Source: Aquitalea aquatica (GTDB taxonomy: Bacteria > Pseudomonadota > Gammaproteobacteria > Burkholderiales > Chromobacteriaceae). Taken from it: 64,000 bases of DNA. Position numbers and translations under genes: made by a program. Positions 26,144 through 36,000 of the stretch are shown in pieces; the stretch's first letter is position 1, and every line of letters starts with the position of its first letter. Where the stretch lies: contig NZ_JACERN010000047.1 in NCBI RefSeq assembly GCF_013911085.1, forward strand, positions 1-64,000, in the 5' to 3' direction. The notes under the pieces are model-generated. The model had not been told where the DNA came from and did not search any database. It saw only the letters and a program-made list of their open reading frames with translations.

Positions 26144-26419
26144 TTACAGCCGTTTTTCGCGCCGGACATCGCTGACCAGGCCGTTGTGCAGAATCACCAG
26201 CGTGGTGTAGGGCAGATCGGCATCGCCCAGCCAAAACAGCTGGCGATCGCCGCTGGCGGCGGGATCGGCACGCACGTAATCCGGCTTGCCGGCCGCTTGC
26301 AGCAGCTCGGCTTCACTCATGTCGCGGTGCAGGTGCATGAATTGTTCGAAAGGCAGCGGATCGGCCAGCGACCACGACGACAGCAGCAGGCCTGCCAGCA
26401 CGGACAATACGGTTTTCAT
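26144..26419 (-). CDS. Small exported protein, SmpA/OmlA-like
   Basis: This 91-residue protein has an N-terminal signal peptide (MKTVLSVLAGLLLSSWSLA, cleavage near residue 19). A short domain follows with HRDMSEAELLQAAGKPDYV and a C-terminal strand-rich part. The DMSEAELLQAAGKPD stretch resembles the start of SmpA/OmlA (BamE-like) folds. No lipobox Cys is present, so it is probably periplasmic. The function is unknown. The start at 26419 has AGGA upstream; a longer in-frame version begins in the leader and is less likely. Confidence 0.75.
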   Translation of the reverse strand: MKTVLSVLAGLLLSSWSLADPLPFEQFMHLHRDMSEAELLQAAGKPDYVRADPAASGDRQLFWLGDADLPYTTLVILHNGLVSDVRREKRL

Positions 26420-26644
26420 CTCGGTGATTTCCTGAAAAGGGCGGGAAACGGAATGCGGCAACGCCGAATGAAAGACTAAAGCAAGTGTTGCGCCTGCGCG
26501 CGACCGCTATTGTTAATAGCCGTTAACAGACCTCGCCCCCGCCTTGCGCCACCTGACCGTACAACGAGTACTGTCAGCGTCGGGGGGGGCTTGGCATCGG
26601 TGGGCTGCGAGCTGTAATTAGCGGTTCTAAAGCGTGATTAACGG

Positions 26645-26971
26645 TTAACGGACTTTCTTCACCACTTCGATCAGTTCGGTCACCATGCCGGTGGCGTCGC
26701 CCTCCTGCAAGGCCTTGCTGACACAACCTTTCATGTGGTTTTCCAGCAACTGCATCGATACTGCATCCAGCGCCGACTTCACCGCGGCCACCTGAGTCAG
26801 CACATCCACGCAATAGCGGTCGGCTTCCACCATGCCACTGATGCCGCGCACCTGCCCCTCGATGCGCGCCAGGCGCTTGAGCAGGGCCGACTTGTTCGGC
26901 TGCACCACGCTCTTGCCAGCGACCTCGGGCGGCGTATGGCAGCAGGCATCGGTTTTGGGGCTAAGGCTCAT
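26645..26971 (-). CDS. CsoR-family copper-sensing repressor
   Basis: This 108-residue four-helix DNA-binding protein of the CsoR/RcnR/FrmR family shows a Cu(I) ligand set as Cys54 (DRYCVDVL), His79 and Cys83 (ENHMKGC), the C-H-C fingerprint of CsoR. The typical KSALLKRLARIEGQVRGI stretch lies at about 27-44. The N-terminus holds two extra Cys and a His (DACCHTP). It is the second gene of a unit with a multicopper oxidase, whose upstream region carries a CsoR-like operator, so autoregulation by copper is likely. The start at 26971 has GGAG upstream. Confidence 0.9.
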   Translation of the reverse strand: MSLSPKTDACCHTPPEVAGKSVVQPNKSALLKRLARIEGQVRGISGMVEADRYCVDVLTQVAAVKSALDAVSMQLLENHMKGCVSKALQEGDATGMVTELIEVVKKVR

Positions 26972-26998
26972 GCATACTCCGCTATCGGATAAAAACCA

Positions 26999-27025
26999 GG
27001 GCTGCCAGTGTAACACCGGCAGCCC
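26999..27025 (-). terminator. Hairpin between multicopper oxidase gene and csoR
   Basis: On the minus strand GGGCTGCC pairs with GGCAGCCC around an 11-base loop, followed by TGG and five T. It may act as a partial terminator that lowers csoR expression relative to the oxidase. Confidence 0.55.
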
Positions 27026-27047
27026 CTGTCTTGCGTTGCAGTACCGC

Positions 27048-28550
27048 TCAGGCTTGTACATCCAGCGTAGCCATCATACCGGCGTCTTCATGCTCCAGAA
27101 TGTGGCAGTGGAACATGCGCAAGCCGGGCAAGTGCTGGACAAAGCGCAGCCGCACCGTTTCGCCCGCCGGAATGTTGACGACATCGCGCCAGGCCAGGAA
27201 GGGTTCGTCCTGCCACACCCCGTCATCGGTACGGGCCAGCACCTGGAACTGGGTGCCGTGAATATGGAAGGGATGATCCATATGCGCCTGGCTGACGATA
27301 TCCCACTCTTCGACCTGGCCCACCTTGCCGCTGAAATCCACCCGGTTCATGTCGAACTTCTTGCCATTGATCAGGAACATGGCGCTTGGGTCGGCCATGT
27401 TTTCGCTGAACTCGACTACCCGCTTGACGGCAGGCGCGCCCAGCCCCGCAATCGGGCGCAGCGTTGTTGGCAGCTCGGCCGTTGCCTTGCTACCAGTACG
27501 ACTGATTGTGGCCAGGGTGAGGGTGGTGCTTTGTTCCGGGCCCATGGCCTTGCCGCGGTGGTAGGGCAAGGCCTGCAAGGCAGATGCTTTACCAGCGGCA
27601 AAACGTCCGGTGATGACGATTTCTGCCCGCTCACCAGGCGACAGCAGCAGCGTATCAATGCCACGTGGCGTCGCGATCAGCCCGCCATCTGTCCCCACCA
27701 GCTGCACGTCGTGTGCGGGCAAGGCCAGCTTGAGGATGCGCGCGCTGCAGGCATTCCAGATGCGCCAACGTTGCCGTTCTCCCTCAGCCAGCCCGATGAC
27801 CGGTTGCCAGCCGCCATTGATCAGTACGAACTGGCCTTCACGCCCATCGTGTTGGTCAGCCGCGCCGTTCGCGGCGATCTGACCCTGCGCATCCAGCTTC
27901 AAATCAGACAACACCAGCCATTGCTCCGGCAAATGCGCCAACGGATCGTGACGGCTTTTCACCACGAATACCCCAGCCAGCCCCATGTAAGCCTGCTGAC
28001 CGGTATAGCCGTGCGGGTGCGGGTGATACCAGTAGCTGGCGGCGCTATCTGCCGGTAGCCGGAACTGGTAGTCACGTGTCTGGCCGGGCAGGACCGGATC
28101 ATGCGGATTGCCATCCTGCGTCGCAGGCACCGGCATGCCATGCCAGTGGATGGTGCTGGGCTGGCTTAGCTGATTGGTAAACTGCAAGCTGACGGCATCT
28201 CCCTCCCAGGCGACGATAGCCGGGCCGGGAATCTGGCCGTTATAGGCCCAGAAGGTGGTAGCCGGCTTGCCCGGCAGCAGCGGAAGCTTGACCGGTGCGG
28301 CGGCAAGCTGGCCTACCAAGCGGCCGGCACCGCCATGATTTTGCAGCCGGGACAGCGATGACAATGGCAGGCCACGCGGCAGGCCCAGACTGTCGGCAGC
28401 AGGCATGCTGGCTACGTCGCCAGCGCCATGCCCCATGGCAGCGTGATCCATGCCCGGCATGTCCGCCATGCCTTCGGCCCAGCTCTTGCGTACCAGCAGT
28501 GGTGTCAGCGCCAGTGCGCTGCTCCATTGCAGAAAATGTCTTCTGTCCAT
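27048..28550 (-). CDS. Tat-exported multicopper oxidase
   Basis: This 500-residue periplasmic multicopper oxidase resembles CueO/CopA and probably oxidises Cu(I) or other substrates with O2. A twin-arginine signal is visible (MDRRHFLQWSSALALTPLL). The copper ligands are in four motifs: IHWHGMP, WYHPHPHG, DHPFHIHG and FHCHILEHEDAGM, so the T1 and trinuclear sites look complete. A Met/His-rich stretch (MADMPGMDHAAMGHG) follows the signal and could bind copper. A CueO-type Met-rich insertion near the T1 site is not evident. The start at 28550 has GGAG upstream. Confidence 0.93.
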   Translation of the reverse strand: MDRRHFLQWSSALALTPLLVRKSWAEGMADMPGMDHAAMGHGAGDVASMPAADSLGLPRGLPLSSLSRLQNHGGAGRLVGQLAAAPVKLPLLPGKPATTFWAYNGQIPGPAIVAWEGDAVSLQFTNQLSQPSTIHWHGMPVPATQDGNPHDPVLPGQTRDYQFRLPADSAASYWYHPHPHGYTGQQAYMGLAGVFVVKSRHDPLAHLPEQWLVLSDLKLDAQGQIAANGAADQHDGREGQFVLINGGWQPVIGLAEGERQRWRIWNACSARILKLALPAHDVQLVGTDGGLIATPRGIDTLLLSPGERAEIVITGRFAAGKASALQALPYHRGKAMGPEQSTTLTLATISRTGSKATAELPTTLRPIAGLGAPAVKRVVEFSENMADPSAMFLINGKKFDMNRVDFSGKVGQVEEWDIVSQAHMDHPFHIHGTQFQVLARTDDGVWQDEPFLAWRDVVNIPAGETVRLRFVQHLPGLRMFHCHILEHEDAGMMATLDVQA

Positions 28551-28621
28551 GCGTTGACTCCGTCGGTGGGGGGGCTGAGCCGATGACACGCATGACCCGG
28601 CAAGGTCACCGCAAATCATCC

Positions 28622-28638
28622 ATACCCCCTAAGGGTAT
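28622..28638. promoter_or_regulatory. CsoR-type operator upstream of the multicopper oxidase
   Basis: ATACCC-CCTAA-GGGTAT is a perfect 6-bp inverted repeat with a G/C-rich centre, matching the TACCC..GGGTA pattern of CsoR operators. It lies 72 bp upstream of the oxidase ATG, where it would overlap the promoter. Confidence 0.7.
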
Positions 28639-28723
28639 AAAACCAGTAGAGCAGAGTATAGCCAGCAAGGTTCCACCTGTGATCTGCGCAATGACAAAAA
28701 ACTGTCCTGCATCAAAAAACCCC

Positions 28724-28754
28724 ATGCCGGGGCATGGGGTTTTGTGTGGCGCGG
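28724..28754 (-). terminator. rlmB terminator
   Basis: On the minus strand AAAACCCCATGCC and GGCATGGGGTTTT form a long stem followed by T residues. It lies 11 bp after the rlmB stop. Confidence 0.88.
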
Positions 28755-28764
28755 CGGCGCTGAT

Positions 28765-29520
28765 TCAACTGGTCTTTTCGGCTGCCAGCACCCGCTGACG
28801 GCGGCTTTCGGCCAGCACCATGCCGGAAGATACCGACACGTTCAGGCTTTCCACCGTGCCGAACATGGGAATGGACACCAGCACATCGCAGTGTTCGCGG
28901 GTCAGGCGGCGCATGCCCTCACCTTCCGAGCCCATCACCCAGGCCAGCGGGCCGGCGGCATCGACATGGAACAGATCGGTGTCGGCTTCCATGGTGGTAC
29001 CGGCGATCCACACCCCGGCGTCTTTCAGGTCACGCAGGGTACGGGCCAGATTGGTGACGGTGATGTAGGGAATCACTTCCGCTGCGCCGCAAGCTACCTT
29101 GGATACGGTGGCATTCAGGCCGGCCGAGCGATCTTTGGGGGCGATGACCGCATGTGCGCCCATGGCATCGGCCACCCGCAGGCAGGCACCCAGATTATGC
29201 GGATCGGTGACACCGTCCAGAATCAGCAGCAGCGGCGGTTCGGCCAGATTTTCCAGCACGTCGTCCAGATCGACATGGTTACGGCTGGCATCGATCATGG
29301 CCACCACACCCTGGTGGCGGGCGTTGCCGCTCATGCTGTCCAGCCGCGCCTTGTCGACGATGTGCAGCTTGATGTTTTCTTCGCCAGCCTTTTCCAGCAC
29401 CGCTTTGGCCCGTTCGTCGTGGCGGCCGCCGGCCAGCCAGATTTCGAGCAGGCTCTTCGGGTTCTGCCACAAGCGGGCGTTGATGGCATGAAAGCCGTGA
29501 ATGAGTCGCTTGTTGCTCAT
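28765..29520 (-). CDS. rlmB: 23S rRNA (guanosine-2'-O-)-methyltransferase RlmB
   Basis: RlmB methylates G2251 of 23S rRNA using S-adenosylmethionine. The 251-residue protein has an N-terminal substrate-binding domain starting [14 protein letters not shown] and the SPOUT knotted motifs: [14 protein letters not shown] (motif 1), [10 protein letters not shown] (motif 2) and [10 protein letters not shown] (motif 3). It is monocistronic by position, with a terminator after it. Confidence 0.95.
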   Translation of the reverse strand: MSNKRLIHGFHAINARLWQNPKSLLEIWLAGGRHDERAKAVLEKAGEENIKLHIVDKARLDSMSGNARHQGVVAMIDASRNHVDLDDVLENLAEPPLLLILDGVTDPHNLGACLRVADAMGAHAVIAPKDRSAGLNATVSKVACGAAEVIPYITVTNLARTLRDLKDAGVWIAGTTMEADTDLFHVDAAGPLAWVMGSEGEGMRRLTREHCDVLVSIPMFGTVESLNVSVSSGMVLAESRRQRVLAAEKTS

Positions 29521-29604
29521 GCGCTTGAAGCCTTGTAAACGGGGAATGGGCGCTATTGTAGCCGCAAAGCCGGCCAGGCTGCTGCCAAACTACGCGCCGC
29601 CCCG

Positions 29605-32600
29605 CTACAGACCACCCTGCCAGTCGGCCATGATCGCCAGCCGCGCCGACTGGCTGAGCTGTGCCGCCAGCGCCGGAAATTCGGTCGCAGGTACCGGCTT
29701 GCCAAAGTGATAGCCCTGCAACAGCGTGCAGCCTTTGAGTTCGAGAAAATCTGCCTGGGCGGCGTTTTCCACCCCTTCGGCCACCACGCTGAACTTGAGC
29801 TTCCTGGACATGGCGAGAATGGCTTCGGCAATGGCCACGCTGTCTTCATCATCGGGCAGGCCATCGACAAAGGAACGGTCGATTTTCAGCGTATCCAGTG
29901 GGAAGCGCTTCAGATGCGACAGCGAGGAATAGCCGGTGCCGAAGTCATCAATGGATAGCCAGACGCCCAACGCTTTCAGTTCGCCCAACTGGTGCACCGT
30001 TTCCACCGGGTTTTGCATGATCATGCTTTCGGTGATTTCCAGCTCCAACCGGCCAGCCTCCAACCCTGTGGTTTGCAAGGCGCGTGCCACATTGTCTACC
30101 AGCGTGCTCTGCTCGAACTGGCGGGCCGACAGATTGACCGCCACCCGTGGCACATACAGGCCGGCCTGTTCCCAGGCTTTCAGCTGGCGGCAGGCTTCCT
30201 GCAGCACCCAGTCGCCAATCGGCTTGATCAGACCGGTTTCTTCGGCCAGCGGAATGAAGCGCAAAGGCTGAATCAAGCCCAGCTGCGGGTGACGCCAGCG
30301 TATCAACACCTCGACTCCGGACATTTCGCGGCTGGCGGCATTGAGCTGCGGCTGGTAATGCAATTCGAACTCGCCCCGCTCCAGCGCCTGGCGCATGCCG
30401 TTTTCCAGCAGCAGCCGCTCGAAGGTCTGGGTATTCATCTCGGCATCAAAAAACTGATAAGTGTTCTTGCCGGCATCCTTGGCGCGGTACATGGCGACAT
30501 CGGCATTTTTCAGCAGGCTGCGGGCATCTGTGCCGTCATTGGGAAATACGCTGATACCGATGCTGCCGGTGACACACACCTCGTGCTCTTCCAGCCGCAG
30601 GCCACGGCCGAGCACCGCCAGAATATCTTCGGCCAGCGCGGCCAGTTCGGCCTGGTCGGCAAATTCGGTCAGCAGCAGGGTGAACTCATCGCCGCCCTGG
30701 CGTGCCAAGAGGCCACGTTCTCCCACCGAATTGGACAGGCGGATGGCGATTTCGCGCAGCAGTTCATCACCGGATTGATGACCAAAGGAGTCGTTGATCA
30801 GCTTGAAACGATCCAGATCGATAAACATCACCGCCAGCGGGCCGGGTTCGCCGCTCATCTCGACAATGGCCTGTTCGAGTCGGCTGATCAGGCTGCTGCG
30901 GTTGGGCAGGCGGGTGAGCGGGTCGTGATTGGCCAAAAACTGCAGGCGCTCTTCGGCCTGCTTGCGCACGGTAATATCGGAAAACACCGCGACGTAATTG
31001 CTGTGACAACCGGCATCATCGCGCACCAGCGAGATCGACAGCTCGGCCGGATACCAGTCGCCATTCTTGCGCCGGTCGCGCATTTCACCCTGCCACTGGC
31101 CGTGCAGGGCCAGCGCCTGCTGCATCTGCTGGCTGGTCGCATCGCCGTTATCGGCAAAAATGCGCGACAGCTTGCCCAGCGCCTCGCCCTGCTCGTAGCC
31201 GGTAATGCGGGTAAAGGCATGATTGACGGCGATGATGTGGGCGTCCGCATCGAGGATCAGGATGCCCTCGGCCGAATTCTCGAATACCTTGGCGGCCAGC
31301 TTGAGGTTGGTATCTGCCGCAATGCGGTCCGAAATATCCACCACCACACCGATCAAGGCCGGTTTGCCTTCGTACTCCACCAGGCGGCTGTGCACTTCCA
31401 GATCGACCAGATGACCATCACTGCTGATGGCGCGGGTGGTGTAGTGCATGATCTGGATATTCTCGCGCAGCCGGCGCTTGATCTGCAGCCGGATACGGCC
31501 CGCTTCGCTGGCCGGGAGCAGCCGCTCCAGCGCCATGTTCTGCATTTCCTGCGGCGGATAGCCGACAATGTCGGCCAGCTTGGGATTCACATACACCAGC
31601 TTTTCATCCTGCATGATGTAAATGCCCACCAGGGTCTGCTCCACCAGCGCCCAGTACTTGTCTTCGGCCTCTTTCTTGGCTTGCTGTTCTTCGCGGCTGC
31701 GGGTGATGTCAGTGTCCACGCTGCCCACCCCGGCCGGCCGGCCCTGGCTGTCGAACAGCGGAAACTTGCTGACCAGCATGGTGAAGTTGCTGCCCCCCAC
31801 GCTGAAGCTTTCCTCGAACTGGCGCGGCTCCAGGCAACTCAGCACCACGGCGTCCTGTTGCTTGATGCGGCTGGCGTCGTCCTCGGTGAAGTAGTCTTCC
31901 AGTGCTGTCCCCACCATGGCGTGCTCGCTCACCCCCAGCATGCGGCTGTACGCACGATTGGCCAGCAGGAAGCGGCCATCCAGCCCCTTGAGCGACATCA
32001 TGTTGGGGCTGTTGTTGACCAGCGACTCCACCCGCGAACGGAATTCGTTGAGTTCGTCTTCCTTGCGCCGCTGCACATCACTGAGCGTGGCCACCAGCAA
32101 GGCCGCCACGATAAAGGTAAGGCAGAGCACCGTGTCGTTCATCAGCTCGGCCACGCCAACATGCAGATACAACCCCGGCAGGAAACAGGGCAGCGACAAC
32201 AGCAGGCACAGCAGCGAACCGGACAGACAGGCGCCCAAGAGCCGGCCACGGAAGGCAGCCCAGATCAGCAGCGGGAAGAATAATACCGGGCGGGGAAAAG
32301 GCAGGCTTTGCACATTGCTGACCATCGACGCCCATATCACCAGCATCACCAGCAGAATCACCAGCAATTCCAGCAGACGGCGCTGGTCCGGCCAGCCGGT
32401 CATGCGCAACAGTGGCAGCCAGCAGGTCATGGCCAGCATGGCACAGCCGGCAGCCAGGGCAGTCCATTGCAGTACCTGTGGCAATGCGCCATACCACAGC
32501 GCAAAGACACCCAATAAAGCGATCGGAGGAGCGAGCAGATAGGCGGAAACTTCCAGCAGTCGCCACAGCAACTGGGCAATGGCCGAGCCATCCTCCGCGC

Positions 32601-32886
32601 CGGTGTCCCCCTGCAGCAAGCGTGCACCTGGCAGCATCAGCAGCAGCGACGCAGACAGCGCTAGCGCCCATGGCCATGCCAGCCACTGCATGCTGATCAG
32701 TAGCGCTGCCACCGGCCAGCGCCAGGCCACGCCGGCACCACGCCATAGCAGCCAGCCGGCGAACAGGCCGTGTGGCAGGAAACCATATAAAGGAATTTCA
32801 CCCAGCACCTGTCTGGGCCATAACAACAAGCTGGCGGCAAACAGCGCAAAGGCCGCCCAGCTTGCAAACATCCCCTTTGTATTCAC
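29605..32886 (-). CDS. Membrane PAS-GGDEF-EAL c-di-GMP protein
   Basis: This 1093-residue inner-membrane signalling protein has an N-terminal block of about eight hydrophobic helices (1 to about 270, MASE-like sensory region). Three PAS domains follow (about 285-400, 410-525 and 535-650), then a GGDEF domain with an intact ARQGGDEF site and a complete EAL domain. The EAL has EVLIRW, DDFGTGYSS, TLKIDRSF, AEGVE and QGYHFG, so both diguanylate cyclase and phosphodiesterase motifs are present. The net activity cannot be told from sequence. The start is GTG at 32886, with GGAG close to it. It is divergent from mfd. Confidence 0.9.
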   Translation of the reverse strand: MNTKGMFASWAAFALFAASLLLWPRQVLGEIPLYGFLPHGLFAGWLLWRGAGVAWRWPVAALLISMQWLAWPWALALSASLLLMLPGARLLQGDTGAEDGSAIAQLLWRLLEVSAYLLAPPIALLGVFALWYGALPQVLQWTALAAGCAMLAMTCWLPLLRMTGWPDQRRLLELLVILLVMLVIWASMVSNVQSLPFPRPVLFFPLLIWAAFRGRLLGACLSGSLLCLLLSLPCFLPGLYLHVGVAELMNDTVLCLTFIVAALLVATLSDVQRRKEDELNEFRSRVESLVNNSPNMMSLKGLDGRFLLANRAYSRMLGVSEHAMVGTALEDYFTEDDASRIKQQDAVVLSCLEPRQFEESFSVGGSNFTMLVSKFPLFDSQGRPAGVGSVDTDITRSREEQQAKKEAEDKYWALVEQTLVGIYIMQDEKLVYVNPKLADIVGYPPQEMQNMALERLLPASEAGRIRLQIKRRLRENIQIMHYTTRAISSDGHLVDLEVHSRLVEYEGKPALIGVVVDISDRIAADTNLKLAAKVFENSAEGILILDADAHIIAVNHAFTRITGYEQGEALGKLSRIFADNGDATSQQMQQALALHGQWQGEMRDRRKNGDWYPAELSISLVRDDAGCHSNYVAVFSDITVRKQAEERLQFLANHDPLTRLPNRSSLISRLEQAIVEMSGEPGPLAVMFIDLDRFKLINDSFGHQSGDELLREIAIRLSNSVGERGLLARQGGDEFTLLLTEFADQAELAALAEDILAVLGRGLRLEEHEVCVTGSIGISVFPNDGTDARSLLKNADVAMYRAKDAGKNTYQFFDAEMNTQTFERLLLENGMRQALERGEFELHYQPQLNAASREMSGVEVLIRWRHPQLGLIQPLRFIPLAEETGLIKPIGDWVLQEACRQLKAWEQAGLYVPRVAVNLSARQFEQSTLVDNVARALQTTGLEAGRLELEITESMIMQNPVETVHQLGELKALGVWLSIDDFGTGYSSLSHLKRFPLDTLKIDRSFVDGLPDDEDSVAIAEAILAMSRKLKFSVVAEGVENAAQADFLELKGCTLLQGYHFGKPVPATEFPALAAQLSQSARLAIMADWQGGL

Positions 32887-33018
32887 TCTCCCAGTCCTTT
32901 GCAGCCATGCATTGACCCTGCCCGCTCATGCTCGGGGGCAGTGATTATTTGAAGTGTGGTTCAGATGCCTGGCGGATTGCGGGCCTTGTGGCCTCTTGTA
33001 AATGGATGGCAAACACAC

Positions 33019-33047
33019 CTTTGGTATGAAATGCCCGCTGGTATAAT
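33019..33047 (+). promoter_or_regulatory. Extended -10 promoter of mfd
   Basis: TATAAT at 33042-33047 is preceded by TG one base earlier (extended -10), with CTTTGG 17 bp upstream as a weak -35. The predicted start is about 20 nt before the mfd ATG. Confidence 0.75.
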
Positions 33048-33075
33048 ACCCGCAGATCCACGAATGTGAAGAAGA

Positions 33076-36000
33076 ATGTTGGACACTCTGCCCCGCATTG
33101 CCCCGGCCGGTCAAAAGACCCGCTGCCCCGCCCTGCCGGATGGTCTGGACGCGGCCGTACTGGCTGGTCTGGCCCAGGCTGGCCACACCCTGCTCATCCT
33201 CACTGCCGATGCCCAGGCCGCCCAGCGGCTGAAGGCCGAGCTGCCGTGGTTTGCGCCCGACATCAAGGCCGCCTTGCTGCCGGACTGGGAAACCCTGCCC
33301 TACGACCATTTTTCGCCACACGGCGAACTGGTGAGCGAGCGGCTGGCCACGCTGTGGCAAATCCATCGCGGCGAATGCCAGGTGGTGATTGCCCCGGTCA
33401 GCACCGCCATGACGCGGCTGGCCCCGGTCAGCTATCTGCTGGGTCGCACCTTCTTGTTGCAAAGCAAACAGCAACTGGATGTGGAGCAATTGCGCGCCGA
33501 CATGGTGATGGCAGGCTACAACCACGTCACCCAGGTGATGGCACCGGGCGAGTTTTCCATTCGTGGCGGGCTGGTGGACCTGTTCCCCATGGGCAGCACC
33601 CTGCCCTACCGCATCGATCTGTTCGACAAGGAAATCGACAGCCTGCGCACCTTCGATCCGGACAGCCAGCGCACGCTGTACCCGGTGCCGGAAATCCGCA
33701 TGCTGCCGGCACGGGAATACCCGGCCGACGAAAGCGGCGTCACCGCCTTCCGCCAGCATTACCGCGAACGGGTCGAGGGCGATCCGTCCAAAAGCCGTAT
33801 TTATAAAGAGGTATCGGCCAATCTGTTCCCGGCCGGCATCGAGTACTACCTGCCGCTGTTCTTCGACGAAACCGCGACCCTGTTTGACTACGTGGGCGAA
33901 TCCGCGCTGGTGGTGTTGCACCGCGATGTGGCCGGGGCTGCCGACACCTTCTGGAAAGATGTGCAGAACCGCTACCACATGGCGCAGGGCGATCCGGAAC
34001 GTCCGGTACTGCCGCCGGCCGATGTGTTTTTGCGCCAGGACGAGTTCCTCGGCCGCATCAAGCCCTATTCGCGCATTGAAATTCCCGCCAGTGGCGAGCC
34101 GGATGACCTCAGCCTGGCCCTGCCCGACCTGGCGGTGGAACGCCGCGCCGACAACCCGCTGCACAAGCTGGCGCACTATCTGCAAAGCAGCGGCCAGCGC
34201 GTGCTGCTGACAGCAGAAAGCCTGGGCCGGCGCGAAACCATGGTGCAGTTCCTGCAGGAACACGGCATCAAGCCGCAACTGATCGACCACTGGCAGGAAT
34301 TTGCCAGCGGCAGCATGCCGCTGGCGCTGGTGGTGGCCCCGCTATATTCCGGCTTTGCCCAGCAGCAACCGCCGCTGTCCATCATTACCGAGAGCGAGCT
34401 GTACCAGCACATCGCACGCAGCCATACCCGCCGCCGCCATGTGAAGATGAGTTCTGACTCCATGCTGCGCGACCTGGCCGAGGTGAAATCCGGCGACCCG
34501 GTGGTGCACGAGCAGCACGGTATTGGCCGCTATATCGGTCTGGTATCGATGGACCTGGGCGAAGGTGAAACCGAGCTGATGCAGCTGGAGTACGCCGACA
34601 ATGCCACCCTGTATGTGCCGGTGAGCCAGTTGCACCTGATTTCGCGCTATGCCGGCGGCCCCTCAGAACAAGCCCCACTGCACAAGCTGGGCAACCCTGC
34701 CTGGGAAAAGGCCAAGAAGCGCGCCGCCGAAAAAGCCCGCGACACCGCCGCGGAGCTGCTTAATCTATACGCCCAGCGCGCCGCGCGCGAAGGCCACAGC
34801 TTTACCCTGTCCCACCATGATTACGACGCCTTTGCCGCCGGCTTCGGTTTCGAGGAAACCATCGACCAGGCCAATGCCATCGAAGCCGTCATCCACGATA
34901 TGTGCAGCGGCAAGCCGATGGACCGTCTGGTGTGTGGCGATGTGGGTTTTGGCAAGACCGAAGTCGCACTGCGCGCGGCTTTTGTCGCGGTGATGGGTGG
35001 CAAGCAGGTGGCGCTGCTGGTGCCCACCACCTTGCTGGCCGAGCAGCATTTCCAGAATTTCTCCGACCGCTTCAACGACTGGCCGATCAAGATTGCCGAG
35101 CTGTCGCGCTTTCGCAGCGCCAAGGAAAGCAAGGCCGCGCTGGCTGGCCTTGCCGAAGGCACGGTGGATATCGTCATCGGCACCCACAAGCTGGTGCAGC
35201 CGGACATACAGTTCAAGAACCTGGGGCTGGTGATCATCGACGAAGAACACCGCTTTGGCGTGCGCCAGAAGGAACAGCTCAAGCGCCTGCGCGCCAATGT
35301 CGACGTGCTCACCCTCACCGCCACGCCGATTCCGCGCACGCTGTCGATGGCACTGGAAGGGCTGCGTGACTTCTCGGTCATCGCCACCGCGCCCAACCGC
35401 CGGCTGGCGGTGAAAACCTTCATCAGCCCGGCCAGCAATGGGGTGATCCGCGAAGCGGTGCTGCGCGAACTCAAGCGCGGCGGCCAGGTATTCTTCCTGC
35501 ACAATGAAGTCGACACCATCGAAAACATGCGGGAAAAACTGGCCGAACTGGTGCCGGAAGCGCGCATCGGCGTGGCCCACGGCCAGTTGCGCGAACGCGA
35601 GCTGGAACAGGTGATGCGCGACTTCCTGCAGCAGCGCTTCAATGTGCTGCTGTGCTCCACCATCATCGAAACCGGCATCGACATTCCCAATGCCAACACC
35701 ATCCTGATCAACCGCGCCGACAAGTTCGGCCTGGCCCAGCTGCACCAGCTGCGTGGCCGGGTGGGCCGCAGCCATCACCAGGCTTATGCCTATCTGCTGA
35801 CGCCGGATGGCATGACCAAGGACGCCGGCAAGCGGCTGGAAGCCATCCAGCTATCCGGCGAGCTGGGCGCCGGTTTCTATCTGGCCATGCACGATATGGA
35901 AATCCGCGGTGCCGGCGAAGTGCTGGGCGAGGGCCAGTCGGGCGAGATGCAGGAAGTGGGCTTCTCCTTGTTTACCGAGATGCTGAAACAGGCGGTGCGC

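Noticed and set aside
29992-32283. A 763-codon plus-strand ORF opposite the PAS-GGDEF-EAL gene
   Set aside because: Antisense shadow; the minus-strand frame has several intact domains and this one has none.
32926-34290. A 454-codon minus-strand ORF opposite mfd
   Set aside because: Antisense shadow of the 5' part of mfd, with no family features and no ribosome site.
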